Notes: generated by a model from the sequence alone, not told the origin. Shown: positions 25,979-35,088, numbered from the stretch's first letter. The stretch: DNA of 64,000 nt from Streptomyces sp. CB09001 (GCF_003369795.1 NZ_CP026730.1:4765001-4829000); one strand, 5' to 3'. Numbers and translations: made by a program.

Positions 25979-26569
25979 ATGAACGCCGGAACGGACGACG
26001 CGGACGGAACGGACGACGTACTCGACGCCGTGGGCCCGCGCCTGCGCGCGCTGCGCCGCGAGCGCGGCATCACCCTCGCCCACCTCTCGGCGGCGACCGG
26101 CGTGTCGGAGAGCACCCTGTCCCGGCTGGAGAGCGGGCAGCGCCGCGCGACCCTGGAGCTGCTGCTGCCGCTCGCCCGGATCTACGACGTCCCCCTGGAC
26201 GACCTCGTCGGCGCCCCGCGCACGGGCGACCCGCGCATCCACCTCAAGCCGGTCAAGCGCTTCGGGATGGTCTTCGTGCCGTTGTCCCGGCGGCCGGGCG
26301 GCACCCAGGCCTTCAAAATGATCATCCCGAGCCGCCCGGCGCCGCTCGAACCGACCCCGCAGACCCACGAGGGCTCCGAGTGGCTGTACGTGCTCGGCGG
26401 CCGTCTGCGGTTGCTGGTCGGCGAGCGCGACCTGACGCTGTCGCCCGGTGAGGCGGCCGAGTTCGACACGTCCCTGCCGCACTGGCTGGGCAGCGCCGAC
26501 GGCGGCGCGGTCGAGCTACTCGTCCTGTTCGGACTGCAGGGGGTGCGGGCCCATGTGCACAGCGGCTGA
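25979..26569 (+). CDS. XRE-family regulator with C-terminal cupin
   Basis: 196 residues. A helix-turn-helix (LRALRRERGITLAHLSAATGVSESTLSRLESGQRRATLELLLPLARIY, about 23-72) is followed by a small cupin barrel (about 120-190, with THEGSEWLYVLGGRLRLLVGERDLTLSPGEAAEFD). Such proteins sense a small ligand and usually repress an adjacent metabolic gene. ATG 25979 lies just after the palindrome, whose GGCAAGG may double as the ribosome site. Its likely targets are the divergent methyltransferase-DinB genes. Confidence 0.85.
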   Translation: MNAGTDDADGTDDVLDAVGPRLRALRRERGITLAHLSAATGVSESTLSRLESGQRRATLELLLPLARIYDVPLDDLVGAPRTGDPRIHLKPVKRFGMVFVPLSRRPGGTQAFKMIIPSRPAPLEPTPQTHEGSEWLYVLGGRLRLLVGERDLTLSPGEAAEFDTSLPHWLGSADGGAVELLVLFGLQGVRAHVHSG

Positions 26570-26607
26570 GGGCCGTTCGACGCCCGCGCAGCCGTCCTGA
26601 GGGAGTG

Positions 26608-27513
26608 TCACGCCCGGTCCGTCACCCTGCGGCACGCCGCCACGTACCCGCGCACCAGCGCCCGCCCCTCGTCCTCGCGGCGCCGGGCCAGGGCGTAGCG
26701 GCTGGGCGACAGACCGCGGACCGGGCGGGTGACGACGCCGCCCAGGGTGATCAGCGGGGCGTTGCCCGTGGCCACCAGGCAGATGCCGAGGCCCGCGACC
26801 AGGGCCTCGTACGTCTCCTCCGTGCCGGAGATCTCGGCGCCGACGCGCGGCGGGCGGGCGGCGGGGCCGGCCAGTGCGCGCCGTTCGTCCAGCGCCAGCC
26901 AGAAGTCGCGCAGGACGCCCGCCTCCGGGGGCAGGGCGAGGAACGGCTCGTCGGCCAGGTCGGCGAAGTCGACCTCCTGGCGGGCGGCGAGGGGGTGGGT
27001 GCCGGGGAGGGCGACCAGGCGGGGTTCCTCGGCGACCACCGTCCAGGCGTAGCGGTCGGCGTCGGGCAGCGGCAGCCACACGAACGCGACGTCGGCCGTG
27101 CCGTCGGCCAGCCCCGCGGTCGGGTCCTCCCAGCTCATCTGCCGCAGCCGCAGGACCGCCTCCGGGTGGGCCGCGGTGAAGCGGGAGCGGATCGCCGGCA
27201 GCAGGCCGCCGCGGCCGGGGCTGGTGCTCATGCCGACGACCAGGGTGCCGCGCCGGGCCGCACGGGCCGCCTCCACCGCCGCCGCGCCCTCGGTCCAGTC
27301 GGCCAGCATCCGCCGGGCGTGCGGCAGCAGGGCCGTGCCCGCCTCGGTGAGGGTCACGCCCCGAGGGCCGCGGTGGAACAGCTCGGCACCCAACTGCCGT
27401 TCCAGTGCCCGGATCTGCTTGCTCAGCGCGGGCTGTGACACGTACAGCAGCTCGGCCGCCCGCGTGAAGTGCAGCTCCTCGGCCACCGTCGCGAAGTAGC
27501 GCAGCTCTAGCAC
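26608..27513 (-). CDS. LysR-family transcriptional regulator
   Basis: 301-residue LysR regulator. The N-terminal winged helix reads LELRYFATVAEELHFTRAAELLYVSQPALSKQIRALERQLGAELFHR (about 2-48). The ligand-binding domain runs from about 88 to the end, with LVVGMSTSPGRGGLLPAI at its start. The GTG at 27513 (MLELRYF) is chosen by family length. There is no good ribosome site, because the gene begins exactly where a truncated SDR remnant on the other strand begins. The native promoter may therefore be missing. Confidence 0.87.
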   Translation of the reverse strand: MLELRYFATVAEELHFTRAAELLYVSQPALSKQIRALERQLGAELFHRGPRGVTLTEAGTALLPHARRMLADWTEGAAAVEAARAARRGTLVVGMSTSPGRGGLLPAIRSRFTAAHPEAVLRLRQMSWEDPTAGLADGTADVAFVWLPLPDADRYAWTVVAEEPRLVALPGTHPLAARQEVDFADLADEPFLALPPEAGVLRDFWLALDERRALAGPAARPPRVGAEISGTEETYEALVAGLGICLVATGNAPLITLGGVVTRPVRGLSPSRYALARRREDEGRALVRGYVAACRRVTDRA

Positions 27514-27636
27514 ACCCCGCTGCGCCTGCCGCTGGGCGACGACGGCGTCACCGCGGTCCTCGGCCACCTCGACCGGGTCCGCGAGGAGGTCGAGACCTGG
27601 GAGAAGCAGACCCGGGCCACGGCGTTCGACAACTGA
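27514..27636 (+). pseudogene. C-terminal remnant of a short-chain dehydrogenase/reductase
   Basis: An open plus-strand frame of about 40 codons without a start reads LPLGDDGVTAVLGHLDRVREEVETW and ends ATAFDN before TGA 27634-27636. This strongly resembles the extreme C-terminus of SDR proteins, which often have LysR genes divergent from them. All of the catalytic part is gone. It abuts the LysR start codon, so a deletion removed the 5' end of the SDR gene and the shared promoter region. Confidence 0.55.
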
Positions 27637-27680
27637 GGCGCGCCGGAGGGTCGTTGCTGGCACCTTTGGATCCCGCACCC

Positions 27681-27750
27681 GACCGCACCCGACCGCACGC
27701 GACCGTGCCGGACCGCACGCGACCGTGCCGGACCGCACGCGACCGTGCCC
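27681..27750. repeat. Tandem decamer/20-mer repeat
   Basis: Seven contiguous ten-base units alternate between GACCGCACGC and GACCGTGCCG (first and last units slightly changed), giving three and a half copies of a 20-bp unit. It lies between the SDR remnant and the DUF2568 gene. Confidence 0.9.
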
Positions 27751-27772
27751 GTGCCGAACCCAGGAGCCCGTC

Positions 27773-28114
27773 ATGCTCTCGTCCCTGAAGGCCGTCAACC
27801 TGCTGGTGATGTTCCTGCTGGAACTCGCGGTGTACACGTCGGTCGTGCTCTGGGGGGTCGCCGTCGGCGACGCGTGGCCGGTCGAGGTGGCCCTGGGGGT
27901 GGGCGCGCCGGTCGTGATGGCGGCGGCGTGGGCGCTGTTCGGATCACCCCGCGCCCGCCATCCGGCGCGCGGGGGCGCGCGGATCGTCCTGGAGGTGCTG
28001 TGGTTCGGTGCCGGCGCCGTCGCCCTGGCCGCCGCCGGGAGACCGTGGTGGGCGGCCGTCCTCGCCGGTGTCTGCCTGGTCAACGCGGCGCTCAGACGGC
28101 TGTGGAAGCAGTGA
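27773..28114 (+). CDS. DUF2568 (YrdB-like) small membrane protein
   Basis: 113-residue protein with four hydrophobic segments (about 7-25, 31-52, 69-84 and 88-105) and a basic RRLWKQ tail. The sequence NLLVMFLLELAVYTSVVLWG fits the YrdB/DUF2568 family of unknown function. ATG 27773 has AGGAG at 27762-27766. Confidence 0.8.
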   Translation: MLSSLKAVNLLVMFLLELAVYTSVVLWGVAVGDAWPVEVALGVGAPVVMAAAWALFGSPRARHPARGGARIVLEVLWFGAGAVALAAAGRPWWAAVLAGVCLVNAALRRLWKQ

Positions 28115-28223
28115 CGCCCGGCGTGCCCGCGACCCGCGCGCCGCCCCTCGCGCGGACCGCGCTTACGATGCGCGAGGCCGCACCCGTCGCCGCACCACCC
28201 TCTCGAACAGGAGCACGGTACTC

Positions 28224-29354
28224 GTGTCGATACCGCCACCGCCGGGGCCCCAAGGGCAGTACCCCCAGGGCCCGTACGCTCCGCAGTGGGGGCACCCCTT
28301 CGCGCCGTACCCCCGGCCGGCTCCCGTGAGCGGGCTCGCCATCGCCGCGTTCGTCCTCGGCGTCCTGTGCTTCGTGCCGGCGGTCGGACTCGTGCTGGGG
28401 CTGGTCGCGCTGGCCCGGATCCGCAAGCGGGGCGAACGCGGCAAGGGGTTCGCGGTGGCCGGCTGCGTGCTGTCCTCCGTGGGGCTGGCCCTGTGGGTGC
28501 TGACGCTCTCCACGGGTGCCGCCGGCGACTTCTGGGACGGCTTCCGAGACGCCGCGCGCGGCGAGGGCACCGCCTACTCCCTGGAGAAGGGCCAGTGCTT
28601 CACCACCCCCAGCGGCTCCCTCCAGGGGGTGACCTACGACGTCGACGAGGTGCCCTGCGCGCGGGAGCACGACGGCGAGGTCTTCGCCTCCTTCGACCTG
28701 CCGGACGGTTCCTACCCGGGCGACGGGGAGATCACGCGGGCCGCCGACGACCGGTGCTACGCCCTCCAGGACGCCTACGCGATGGACCGGTGGGCGCTGC
28801 CGGCCGACGTCGACGTGTACTACCTGACCCCGACCTCCGCGAGCTGGCGGACCGGCGACCGCGAGATCACCTGCCTGTTCGGCAACACGGACGAACGGGC
28901 CACGCTGACCGGTTCGCTGCGCAACGACGGCGCGCGGCTCGACGCCGACCAGCACACCTACCTGCTCGCGGAGGGCTACCTGAACCGGGCCATGGACGAG
29001 GTGCCCGCGGCGGAGGCGGTCGAGGACGACCTCGCGGGCTACCGGGTCTGGGCGGGGCAGGTCTCGGAGGCGCTCCGGGGCGAGGTCGCGATGCTGGACG
29101 GGCACGACTGGCCCGCCGGCGCCGAGCGCCCGGTCGCCGCCCTGACCGACGACCTGCGGGCGGCGCAGGAGGAGTGGGGCCTGGCGGCGAAGGCCGCCGA
29201 CCTCGACGCCTACTACGAGCACTACGGCAAGGGCTACGACCTCGTCGCCGCCGACAGCACGGTCACCGCCCGCAAGGCTCTGGGCCTGGCCACCACGCCG
29301 CCGGACTACGAGGGCGGCGAAGGCGGGGGAGACGACCCCGGCGTGGAGGTGTGA
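28224..29354 (+). CDS. DUF4190 plus septum-formation-domain membrane protein
   Basis: 376 residues. A proline/glycine/tyrosine-rich start (1-34) leads into two membrane segments (about 36-60 and 80-102) of the DUF4190 type (GLAIAAFVLGVLCFVPAVGLVLG). An extracellular domain with paired cysteines follows (KGQCF, EVPCAREHDGEVFASF, DRCYAL, ITCLFG). These are the hallmark of the septum-formation family found in actinobacteria. The rest is a helical stalk and an acidic Gly-rich tail. GTG 28224 has AGGAG at 28209-28213. The role in septation is only inferred from the family name. Confidence 0.75.
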   Translation: MSIPPPPGPQGQYPQGPYAPQWGHPFAPYPRPAPVSGLAIAAFVLGVLCFVPAVGLVLGLVALARIRKRGERGKGFAVAGCVLSSVGLALWVLTLSTGAAGDFWDGFRDAARGEGTAYSLEKGQCFTTPSGSLQGVTYDVDEVPCAREHDGEVFASFDLPDGSYPGDGEITRAADDRCYALQDAYAMDRWALPADVDVYYLTPTSASWRTGDREITCLFGNTDERATLTGSLRNDGARLDADQHTYLLAEGYLNRAMDEVPAAEAVEDDLAGYRVWAGQVSEALRGEVAMLDGHDWPAGAERPVAALTDDLRAAQEEWGLAAKAADLDAYYEHYGKGYDLVAADSTVTARKALGLATTPPDYEGGEGGGDDPGVEV

Positions 29355-29501
29355 GAACGGCCATAGCGGGGAGGAAGTGCCTGCGTAAAGCCCTCGGGCA
29401 CCCCAAGTCATCACATCGAGTGATTCTTTGGCCTTTGCTTGCCTGGGCCAACCTACGGTTGCCACGCTGTTGCTGTCTGTACAACCTGATGGGAGCGGCC
29501 A

Positions 29502-30254
29502 GTGACATTCGGTGAGCAGCCGGCGTATCTGCGTGTCGCGGGTGATCTCCGCAAGAAGATCGCCGACGGCCTGCTGCCGCCTCACACCCGCCTCCCGTCC
29601 CAGGCGCGGATCCGCGAGGAGTACGGCGTCTCGGACACCGTCGCGCTGGAGGCCCGCAAGGTGCTGATGGCCGAGGGCCTGGTCGAGGGCCGCTCCGGCT
29701 CCGGCACCTACGTGCGCGAGCGGCCCGTCCCGCGGCGTGTCGCCCGCTCCGGATACCGGCCGGCCGGCGGTGCCACGCCGTTCCGTCAGGAGCAGGCCGA
29801 CGGCGACGCGCGCGGCACCTGGGAGTCGCGCAGCGAGCAGGCCGAGGCGAGCGGTGCCGTGGCCGAGCGGCTCGGGATCAAGCCCGGCGACCGGGTGATG
29901 TGCACGCGGTACGTCTTCCGGGAGGCCGGTGAGGCCGTCATGCTCTCCACCTCCTGGGAGCCGCTGGACCTGACCGGCCGCACCCCGGTGATGCTGCCCG
30001 AGGAGGGGCCCCTCGGCGGCATGGGCGTCGTCGAGCGGATGGCCGCCATCGACGTCGTCGTCGACAACGTCACCGAGGAGGTCGGCGCCCGCCCCGGCCT
30101 CGCCGAGGAGTTGCTCGCCCTGGGCGGCGTTCCGGGGCACGTGGTGCTGGTCGTCCACCGCACGTTCTACGCCTCGGGACGTGCCGTGGAGACCGCCGAC
30201 GTGGTCGTCCCGGCCGACCGGTACCGAGTGGCGTACCACCTGCCCGTCAGGTAA
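29502..30254 (+). CDS. GntR/HutC-family transcriptional regulator
   Basis: 250 residues. The winged helix YLRVAGDLRKKIADGLLPPHTRLPSQARIREEYGVSDTVALEARKVLMAEGLVEGRSGSGTYV (about 9-70) is followed by a UTRA effector domain (about 90-245) ending VPADRYRVAYHLPVR. GTG 29502 has GGGAG at 29491-29495. ATCAC-N5-GTGAT at 29410-29424 is a possible operator upstream. No obvious target enzyme is adjacent, so it may act elsewhere in the genome. Confidence 0.85.
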   Translation: MTFGEQPAYLRVAGDLRKKIADGLLPPHTRLPSQARIREEYGVSDTVALEARKVLMAEGLVEGRSGSGTYVRERPVPRRVARSGYRPAGGATPFRQEQADGDARGTWESRSEQAEASGAVAERLGIKPGDRVMCTRYVFREAGEAVMLSTSWEPLDLTGRTPVMLPEEGPLGGMGVVERMAAIDVVVDNVTEEVGARPGLAEELLALGGVPGHVVLVVHRTFYASGRAVETADVVVPADRYRVAYHLPVR

Positions 30255-30631
30255 CCCGTCGGGCAACCCGTCACGTAGACCACGGACAGCCCGGCGGACA
30301 GTCGGTCAAGCAGGGCCGTGGCCGGGAGAGTTCACGCGCCATGCCGCGGTGCGGGGCGGCGGTGTGAGATGGCGCACGCCTGTCGTGCGCCTCCCGCGCC
30401 CCGTCCCCCCGCTCACGCATCCGCCGGGGCCCGCGGCGCCGTTCGCGCGGCGCCGGAATCCGGTCGTTCCCCCAGGTCGCCTCCTCCGGTCCCGTCATGC
30501 CCGTGACCGGAGGCATCGGTGTGCGGGCACGGCGCGTTCCGTATCGTGCGCCCCCTGCGTTCTGGCTGGTTGCGTACCTCTTTGTGCAAAGTCGTATTCG
30601 CTCCGTGAAGGTTGGGCGTAGGCTCGGGCAT
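30255..30631. other. Intergenic stretch without a convincing gene
   Basis: No frame with normal codon use is seen. The DNA between about 30550 and 30630 is AT-richer than its surroundings and probably carries the promoter for the following small genes (TAGGCT at 30619-30624 could be a -10 box). Confidence 0.5.
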
Positions 30632-30712
30632 ATGCGGATTGCGGTTTCCTTGGCGGGCGGGGCGCGGCGGGTGCCGCGGGCGGCGGGAACGGGAAGTGGA
30701 GGGGCGCGATGA
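30632..30712 (+). CDS. Possible 26-codon leader ORF
   Basis: ATG 30632 lies seven bases after a possible -10 box TAGGCT, and the frame stops at TGA 30710-30712, overlapping the next start as ATGA. It begins MRIAVSLAGG and is Arg/Gly-rich after that. It may be a leaderless upstream ORF that couples translation to the next gene, or chance. Confidence 0.25.
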   Translation: MRIAVSLAGGARRVPRAAGTGSGGAR

Positions 30713-30900
30713 ACGACAGCACGGTCACTCTTCCCTGGCTGGTCTTCCGGCAGGACGACAACGGCAATCGCTACCGCGTGGGCAGGTACGCCACCCGGGC
30801 GGAGGCCCAGAAGATCGCGGACACCCTCGACGGCCGCGGCCACAAGCAGCTCTACTGGGTCGAGAAGCTCGCCGCGCCCGGCGCGGGTGCGGCGGACTGA
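30709..30900 (+). CDS. Small SPOR-like protein
   Basis: 63-residue soluble protein. The sequence PWLVFRQDDNGNRYRVGRYATRAEAQKIADTLDGRGHKQLYWVEKL resembles one SPOR-type beta-alpha-beta unit (YRVGRYATRAEAQ). ATG 30709 has GGAGGGG at 30698-30704. It is common in Streptomyces as a hypothetical protein; its partner is unknown. Confidence 0.75.
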   Translation: MNDSTVTLPWLVFRQDDNGNRYRVGRYATRAEAQKIADTLDGRGHKQLYWVEKLAAPGAGAAD

Positions 30901-30901
30901 G

Positions 30902-30946
30902 CCACCGCGGCCCGGCCCACCGCGGCCCGGCCCACCGCGGCCCGGC
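30902..30946. repeat. Three tandem 15-bp units
   Basis: CCACCGCGGCCCGGC is repeated three times, directly after the stop of the SPOR-like gene and before the Nudix gene. Confidence 0.9.
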
Positions 30947-30957
30947 CGGGCAGGCCG

Positions 30958-30963
30958 TAGGCT
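30958..30963 (+). promoter_or_regulatory. -10 box for a probably leaderless Nudix transcript
   Basis: TAGGCT ends seven bases before ATG 30971. No ribosome site is present, which fits a message beginning at the start codon. No clear -35 box is seen in the GC-rich repeats upstream. Confidence 0.35.
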
Positions 30964-30970
30964 CCGGCGA

Positions 30971-31405
30971 ATGACGGAACGGATCGTGGTGGGTGCCGCC
31001 CTGCTCGACGGCGGGCGCCTGCTCGCCGCGCGTCGGAGCGCGCCCGCCGAACTGGCCGGACGGTGGGAGCTGCCCGGCGGCAAGATCGAGCCGGGCGAGA
31101 CGCCCGAGGCGGCGCTCGTGCGCGAACTGCGCGAGGAACTCGGGGTGGCGGCCGAGGCCGGTGAGCGCGTCCCGGGGCAGTGGCCCCTGCGGGCCCCCTT
31201 CGTCCTCCAGGTGTGGACCGCCCGCCTGCGCCCCGGCTCCGCGGCCCCCGCACCCCTGGAGGACCACGACGAACTGCGCTGGCTGACCCCCGGCCAGATC
31301 TGGGACGTGCCCTGGCTGGACCAGGACGTACCGGCCGTCGAGCGGGTGCTCGCACACCTGGGACCCGAGGTGAGCGCCGCGAGGAACGGTACCGAGCCCG
31401 GATAA
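30971..31405 (+). CDS. Nudix hydrolase (MutT-like)
   Basis: 144-residue Nudix protein. The Nudix box GGKIEPGETPEAALVRELREELG (about 37-59) matches GX5EX7REUXEEXGU exactly. The N-terminal VVGAALLDGGRLLAARR and the short length fit the MutT/CTP-pyrophosphohydrolase group that sanitises oxidised or unwanted nucleoside triphosphates. The ATG at 30971 is the only sensible start. Confidence 0.88.
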   Translation: MTERIVVGAALLDGGRLLAARRSAPAELAGRWELPGGKIEPGETPEAALVRELREELGVAAEAGERVPGQWPLRAPFVLQVWTARLRPGSAAPAPLEDHDELRWLTPGQIWDVPWLDQDVPAVERVLAHLGPEVSAARNGTEPG

Positions 31406-31473
31406 AGGGTATGTGCCCATTAACCCCATGAAAACGGACAGTAGTGGGGTCGTCGGCCGGGGAAGTGATCGGC

Positions 31474-31938
<465 letters not shown>

Positions 31939-32237
31939 CGCGACGACCTCGTGACGCACCGTCGTCGGCACGCCGACGGATGCCCGAAATGTACCCGTAT
32001 CGTCCCTGGTTCGGATCGCCAACCGGTTCAGGCCAGTGGCAGTTGTGGAACCGCGTGATTCGATGCCGTGTCCGCTGGTTAGAAGACTGGAAGTGTTGTC
32101 GCGGTCCGGACCGAAAACCATCGGGACCGTGCTGTGATCGTGAACACCGTGTCGTGCGGCGCCGTAGTGCTGGATACTGCGGGCAGCCGCCTCCGGTGAC
32201 CGGTGCCGGATGCGGTGAGCTGGAGGGGACGGTTCGC

Positions 32238-34847
32238 GTGAGCGAGATACCAGCGAGGGCCAAGGAGTCCACGGAGTCCGAGGGCCCGTCGGCAGACGCG
32301 CCACTCGGTGACGCGGTGTGGCAGAGCAGCCCGCCCGGCTCCATCTACGACTACATCAAGGTCGCCTCCTTCTCCATCGGCCCCGACGGACTCGTCGACC
32401 AGTGGAGCCTGCGTGCGGAGCAACTGCTCGGCATCCGGGCCGAGGACGCCGTGGGCACCGACCCCATCGAGGCCTTCATCGACCCCGACCTGCGGGAGCG
32501 CGGCCAGCGCAAGATGACCGAAATCCTCGACGGCCGGGAGTGGACCGGAGTGGTCCCCTTCCGGGCACCGGACGAGGCCGACGGCACGGCGCGGCACGCG
32601 AGCGGCCGGGACACCGGCGGCCGGCGCGGACTCGCCGAGGTGTACGTCATGCCGACGCGCACGGAGGACGGGGAGAAGGCCGCCGTCTGCATCGTCGTCG
32701 ACGTCCGCGTCCTGCGCAGCATCGAGACCGATCTCGCCGCGTCGCAGGCCATATTCGGCCAGTCTCCCTTCGGGTTCCTGCTCATCGACCCCGACCTGAC
32801 GGTGCGCCGCGCCAACCAGCGGTTCGCCGCCACCTTCGGCGGCACCCCCGACGACCACCGCGGCAAGGGCGTCCACGACTACCTGCCGCGCGCCGAGGCC
32901 GACCGGGTCACCGCGACCCTGCGCCGGGTCCTGGAGACCGGCGACTCCATCACGGACATGCACGTCACGGGCTTCGTGCCGGGCTCGGAGGGACGCCGCC
33001 ACTGGTCGGTCAACCTCTACCGCGTGCACAGCGGTTCCGGCCGGCCCATCGGCGTCGCCTGGCTCGGCACCGACATCACCGCCCGCCGCCAGGCCGCCCG
33101 CGAGGCCGCCAACGCCCGGCGCAACCTCGCCCTCCTCAACGAGGCCGGAGCCCGCATCGGCAACTCCCTCGACCTGGAGACCACCGCCCGCGAACTGCTC
33201 GACGTCGTCGTCCCCGGCTTCTGCGACCTGGCCACCGTCGACCTCTACCAGGGACTGCTGGTCGGCGACGAGACCCCGCCAGGACTCGCCGACGGCAGCG
33301 CGGAACTGCGCCGCGTCGCCTTCTCCAGCGCCGTCTCCGACGCCCCGTTCCTCGGCACCGGCGAGCGGGTCAAGCTCGGCGCCGTCCACCACTACCCGTT
33401 CAACTCACCCTGCGCCGACGCCCTGCGCACCGCCCGGCCGCGCAGCGTCCCCGCCGAGGACGGCGGGCTCGTGCAGTCCACGCTCGCCGTGCCGATGGTC
33501 GCCCACGACACCGTCGTCGGACTCGTCCAGTTCGCCCGCACCAAGGGCAGCGAGCCGTTCGGCGAACGCGACCGCGACCTCGCCGTGGAACTGGCCGCGC
33601 GCGCCGCCGTCTGCATCGACAACGCCCGGCTCTACCGCCGCGAACACGAACGCGCGCTGATACTGCAACGCTCCCTGCTCCCGCCCGGCGACCCGGAGGC
33701 CTCCGGACTCGACATCGCCTGCCGCTACCTGCCCGGCGAGGCGGCCACCGGCCGGGCCAGCGAGGTCGGCGGCGACTGGTTCGACGTGATCGAACTCCCC
33801 GGGCACCGCACCGCGCTGGTCGTCGGCGACGTCATGGGCCGCGGTCTGCGCGCCGCCGTCGCGATGGGCGAACTGCGCACCGCCGTACGCACCCTGGCCC
33901 AGCTCGACATCGAACCGGCCGAGGTGCTCTCCCAGCTGGACGAGATCGCGCGCGGCCTCGGCGCTCCCGGGGGCGTCCAGCAGGCCACCCGGGCCGCCCG
34001 CCGCCCCCGCGAGGCCGACCTGTCCGAGGTCTACCTGGCGACCTGCGTGTACGCCGTCTACGACTCGGTGACCAGGCGCTGCACCTTCGCCAACGCGGGC
34101 CACCTGCCGCCCGTCCTGGTCGAGCCCGGCGAGAGCGCGCTGATGCTGGACGTGCCGCCCGGTCTGCCACTCGGCGTCGGCGGCGAGCCCTTCGAGGAGG
34201 TGGAGGTCGAACTGCCCGAGGGCGCCCTGCTCGCCCTCTACACCGACGGCCTCGTCGAGAGCCGCGACCACCCCCTCGACGAGGGCCTCCAGGCCTTCGT
34301 GGGCGCCCTCACGGACCCCACCCAGCCCCTGGAGGACGTCTGCGACCAGGTCCTCAACACCCTCGACAGCCACCACGGCGAGGACGACATCGCGCTGCTG
34401 ATGGCCCGGGTCCAGGGCCTGCCCAGCGACAGCGTCGGCGACTGGACCCTGCCGCGCGAGCCGCGCAGCGTCGGCCGGGCCCGCGAGTACGCCCGCGCCC
34501 AGCTGCTGGCCTGGGACATGGAGCCGCTGGTCGACACGACGGAACTGCTCGTCAGCGAGCTGGTCACCAACGCGCTCCGCTACGGCGAGGGCGAGATCAG
34601 GCTCCGTCTCCTCCTCGACCGCACCCTGGTCTGCGAGGTCTGGGACTCCGGCCTGGTCCAGCCGCGCCGGCGTCGTGCCCGGGACACCGACGAGGGCGGC
34701 CGCGGCCTGCAACTGGTCGGCCTGCTCAGCGCGGCCTGGGGCTCACGCCGTACGCCGCGCGGCAAGACGGTCTGGTTCGAACTGCCCCTGCCGGGCGCCG
34801 ACACCCGGCTCACGGACCCCGCGGAGGCCTTGCTGAGCCTGTTCTGA
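32238..34847 (+). CDS. PAS-PAS-GAF-SpoIIE phosphatase with C-terminal HATPase
   Basis: 869-residue signalling protein. Two PAS-like domains (about 35-150 and 160-285) are followed by a GAF domain (about 300-465) and a PP2C/SpoIIE serine phosphatase. The phosphatase (about 470-700) shows ALILQRSLLPPG, EVGGDWFDVIEL and VVGDVMGRGLRAA. The HATPase (about 735-860) shows ELLVSELVTNALRYG and DEGGRGLQLVGLLSAAWG. Phosphatase and kinase in one chain suggest control of an anti-anti-sigma factor in both directions. GTG 32238 has GGAGGGG at 32222-32228. The frame runs open upstream to 31911, but that DNA lacks coding character and overlaps the previous gene. Confidence 0.9.
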   Translation: MSEIPARAKESTESEGPSADAPLGDAVWQSSPPGSIYDYIKVASFSIGPDGLVDQWSLRAEQLLGIRAEDAVGTDPIEAFIDPDLRERGQRKMTEILDGREWTGVVPFRAPDEADGTARHASGRDTGGRRGLAEVYVMPTRTEDGEKAAVCIVVDVRVLRSIETDLAASQAIFGQSPFGFLLIDPDLTVRRANQRFAATFGGTPDDHRGKGVHDYLPRAEADRVTATLRRVLETGDSITDMHVTGFVPGSEGRRHWSVNLYRVHSGSGRPIGVAWLGTDITARRQAAREAANARRNLALLNEAGARIGNSLDLETTARELLDVVVPGFCDLATVDLYQGLLVGDETPPGLADGSAELRRVAFSSAVSDAPFLGTGERVKLGAVHHYPFNSPCADALRTARPRSVPAEDGGLVQSTLAVPMVAHDTVVGLVQFARTKGSEPFGERDRDLAVELAARAAVCIDNARLYRREHERALILQRSLLPPGDPEASGLDIACRYLPGEAATGRASEVGGDWFDVIELPGHRTALVVGDVMGRGLRAAVAMGELRTAVRTLAQLDIEPAEVLSQLDEIARGLGAPGGVQQATRAARRPREADLSEVYLATCVYAVYDSVTRRCTFANAGHLPPVLVEPGESALMLDVPPGLPLGVGGEPFEEVEVELPEGALLALYTDGLVESRDHPLDEGLQAFVGALTDPTQPLEDVCDQVLNTLDSHHGEDDIALLMARVQGLPSDSVGDWTLPREPRSVGRAREYARAQLLAWDMEPLVDTTELLVSELVTNALRYGEGEIRLRLLLDRTLVCEVWDSGLVQPRRRRARDTDEGGRGLQLVGLLSAAWGSRRTPRGKTVWFELPLPGADTRLTDPAEALLSLF

Positions 34848-34971
34848 CCCGGCCCGGCGTCGTACGGGTCCGGGCCCGCCGGGTACGGCGCACATGCCCG
34901 TACCCGGCCAGCAGCAGGGCTGCCCCGGCCGTGACCAGGGGCGGCACCAGATCGGCGGAGATCACCGCCAC
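34810..34971 (-). CDS. Possible small membrane protein antisense to the SpoIIE 3' end
   Basis: 53-codon frame from GTG 34971 with one hydrophobic segment (LVPPLVTAGAALLLAGYGHV) and a very basic tail. Its last 38 bases overlap the 3' end of the phosphatase gene. AGGGG stands four bases from the start. Frame composition is plausible but the gene is unproven. Confidence 0.35.
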   Translation of the reverse strand: MAVISADLVPPLVTAGAALLLAGYGHVRRTRRARTRTTPGRVRTGSARPPRGP

Positions 34972-35088
34972 GCACCCCTGATCGCAACCGGAACACCGGT
35001 TCGAGTCGTCCCCGCAGGCACCACGCTCGGAGCGTAAGCGCGGCGACCGGTCACCGCGACCGGGGACGGACCACAGGGAGGGGACACC

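Noticed and set aside
14459..26600. A biosynthetic gene cluster replacing actinorhodin
   Set aside because: No polyketide synthase, NRPS, terpene synthase or RiPP cyclase is present; the genes are hydrolases and regulators, so calling it a metabolite cluster would be unsupported.
30497..30712. A 71-codon frame ahead of the SPOR-like gene
   Set aside because: No ribosome site and poor codon bias in its first half; only the last 26 codons were kept as a low-confidence possibility.
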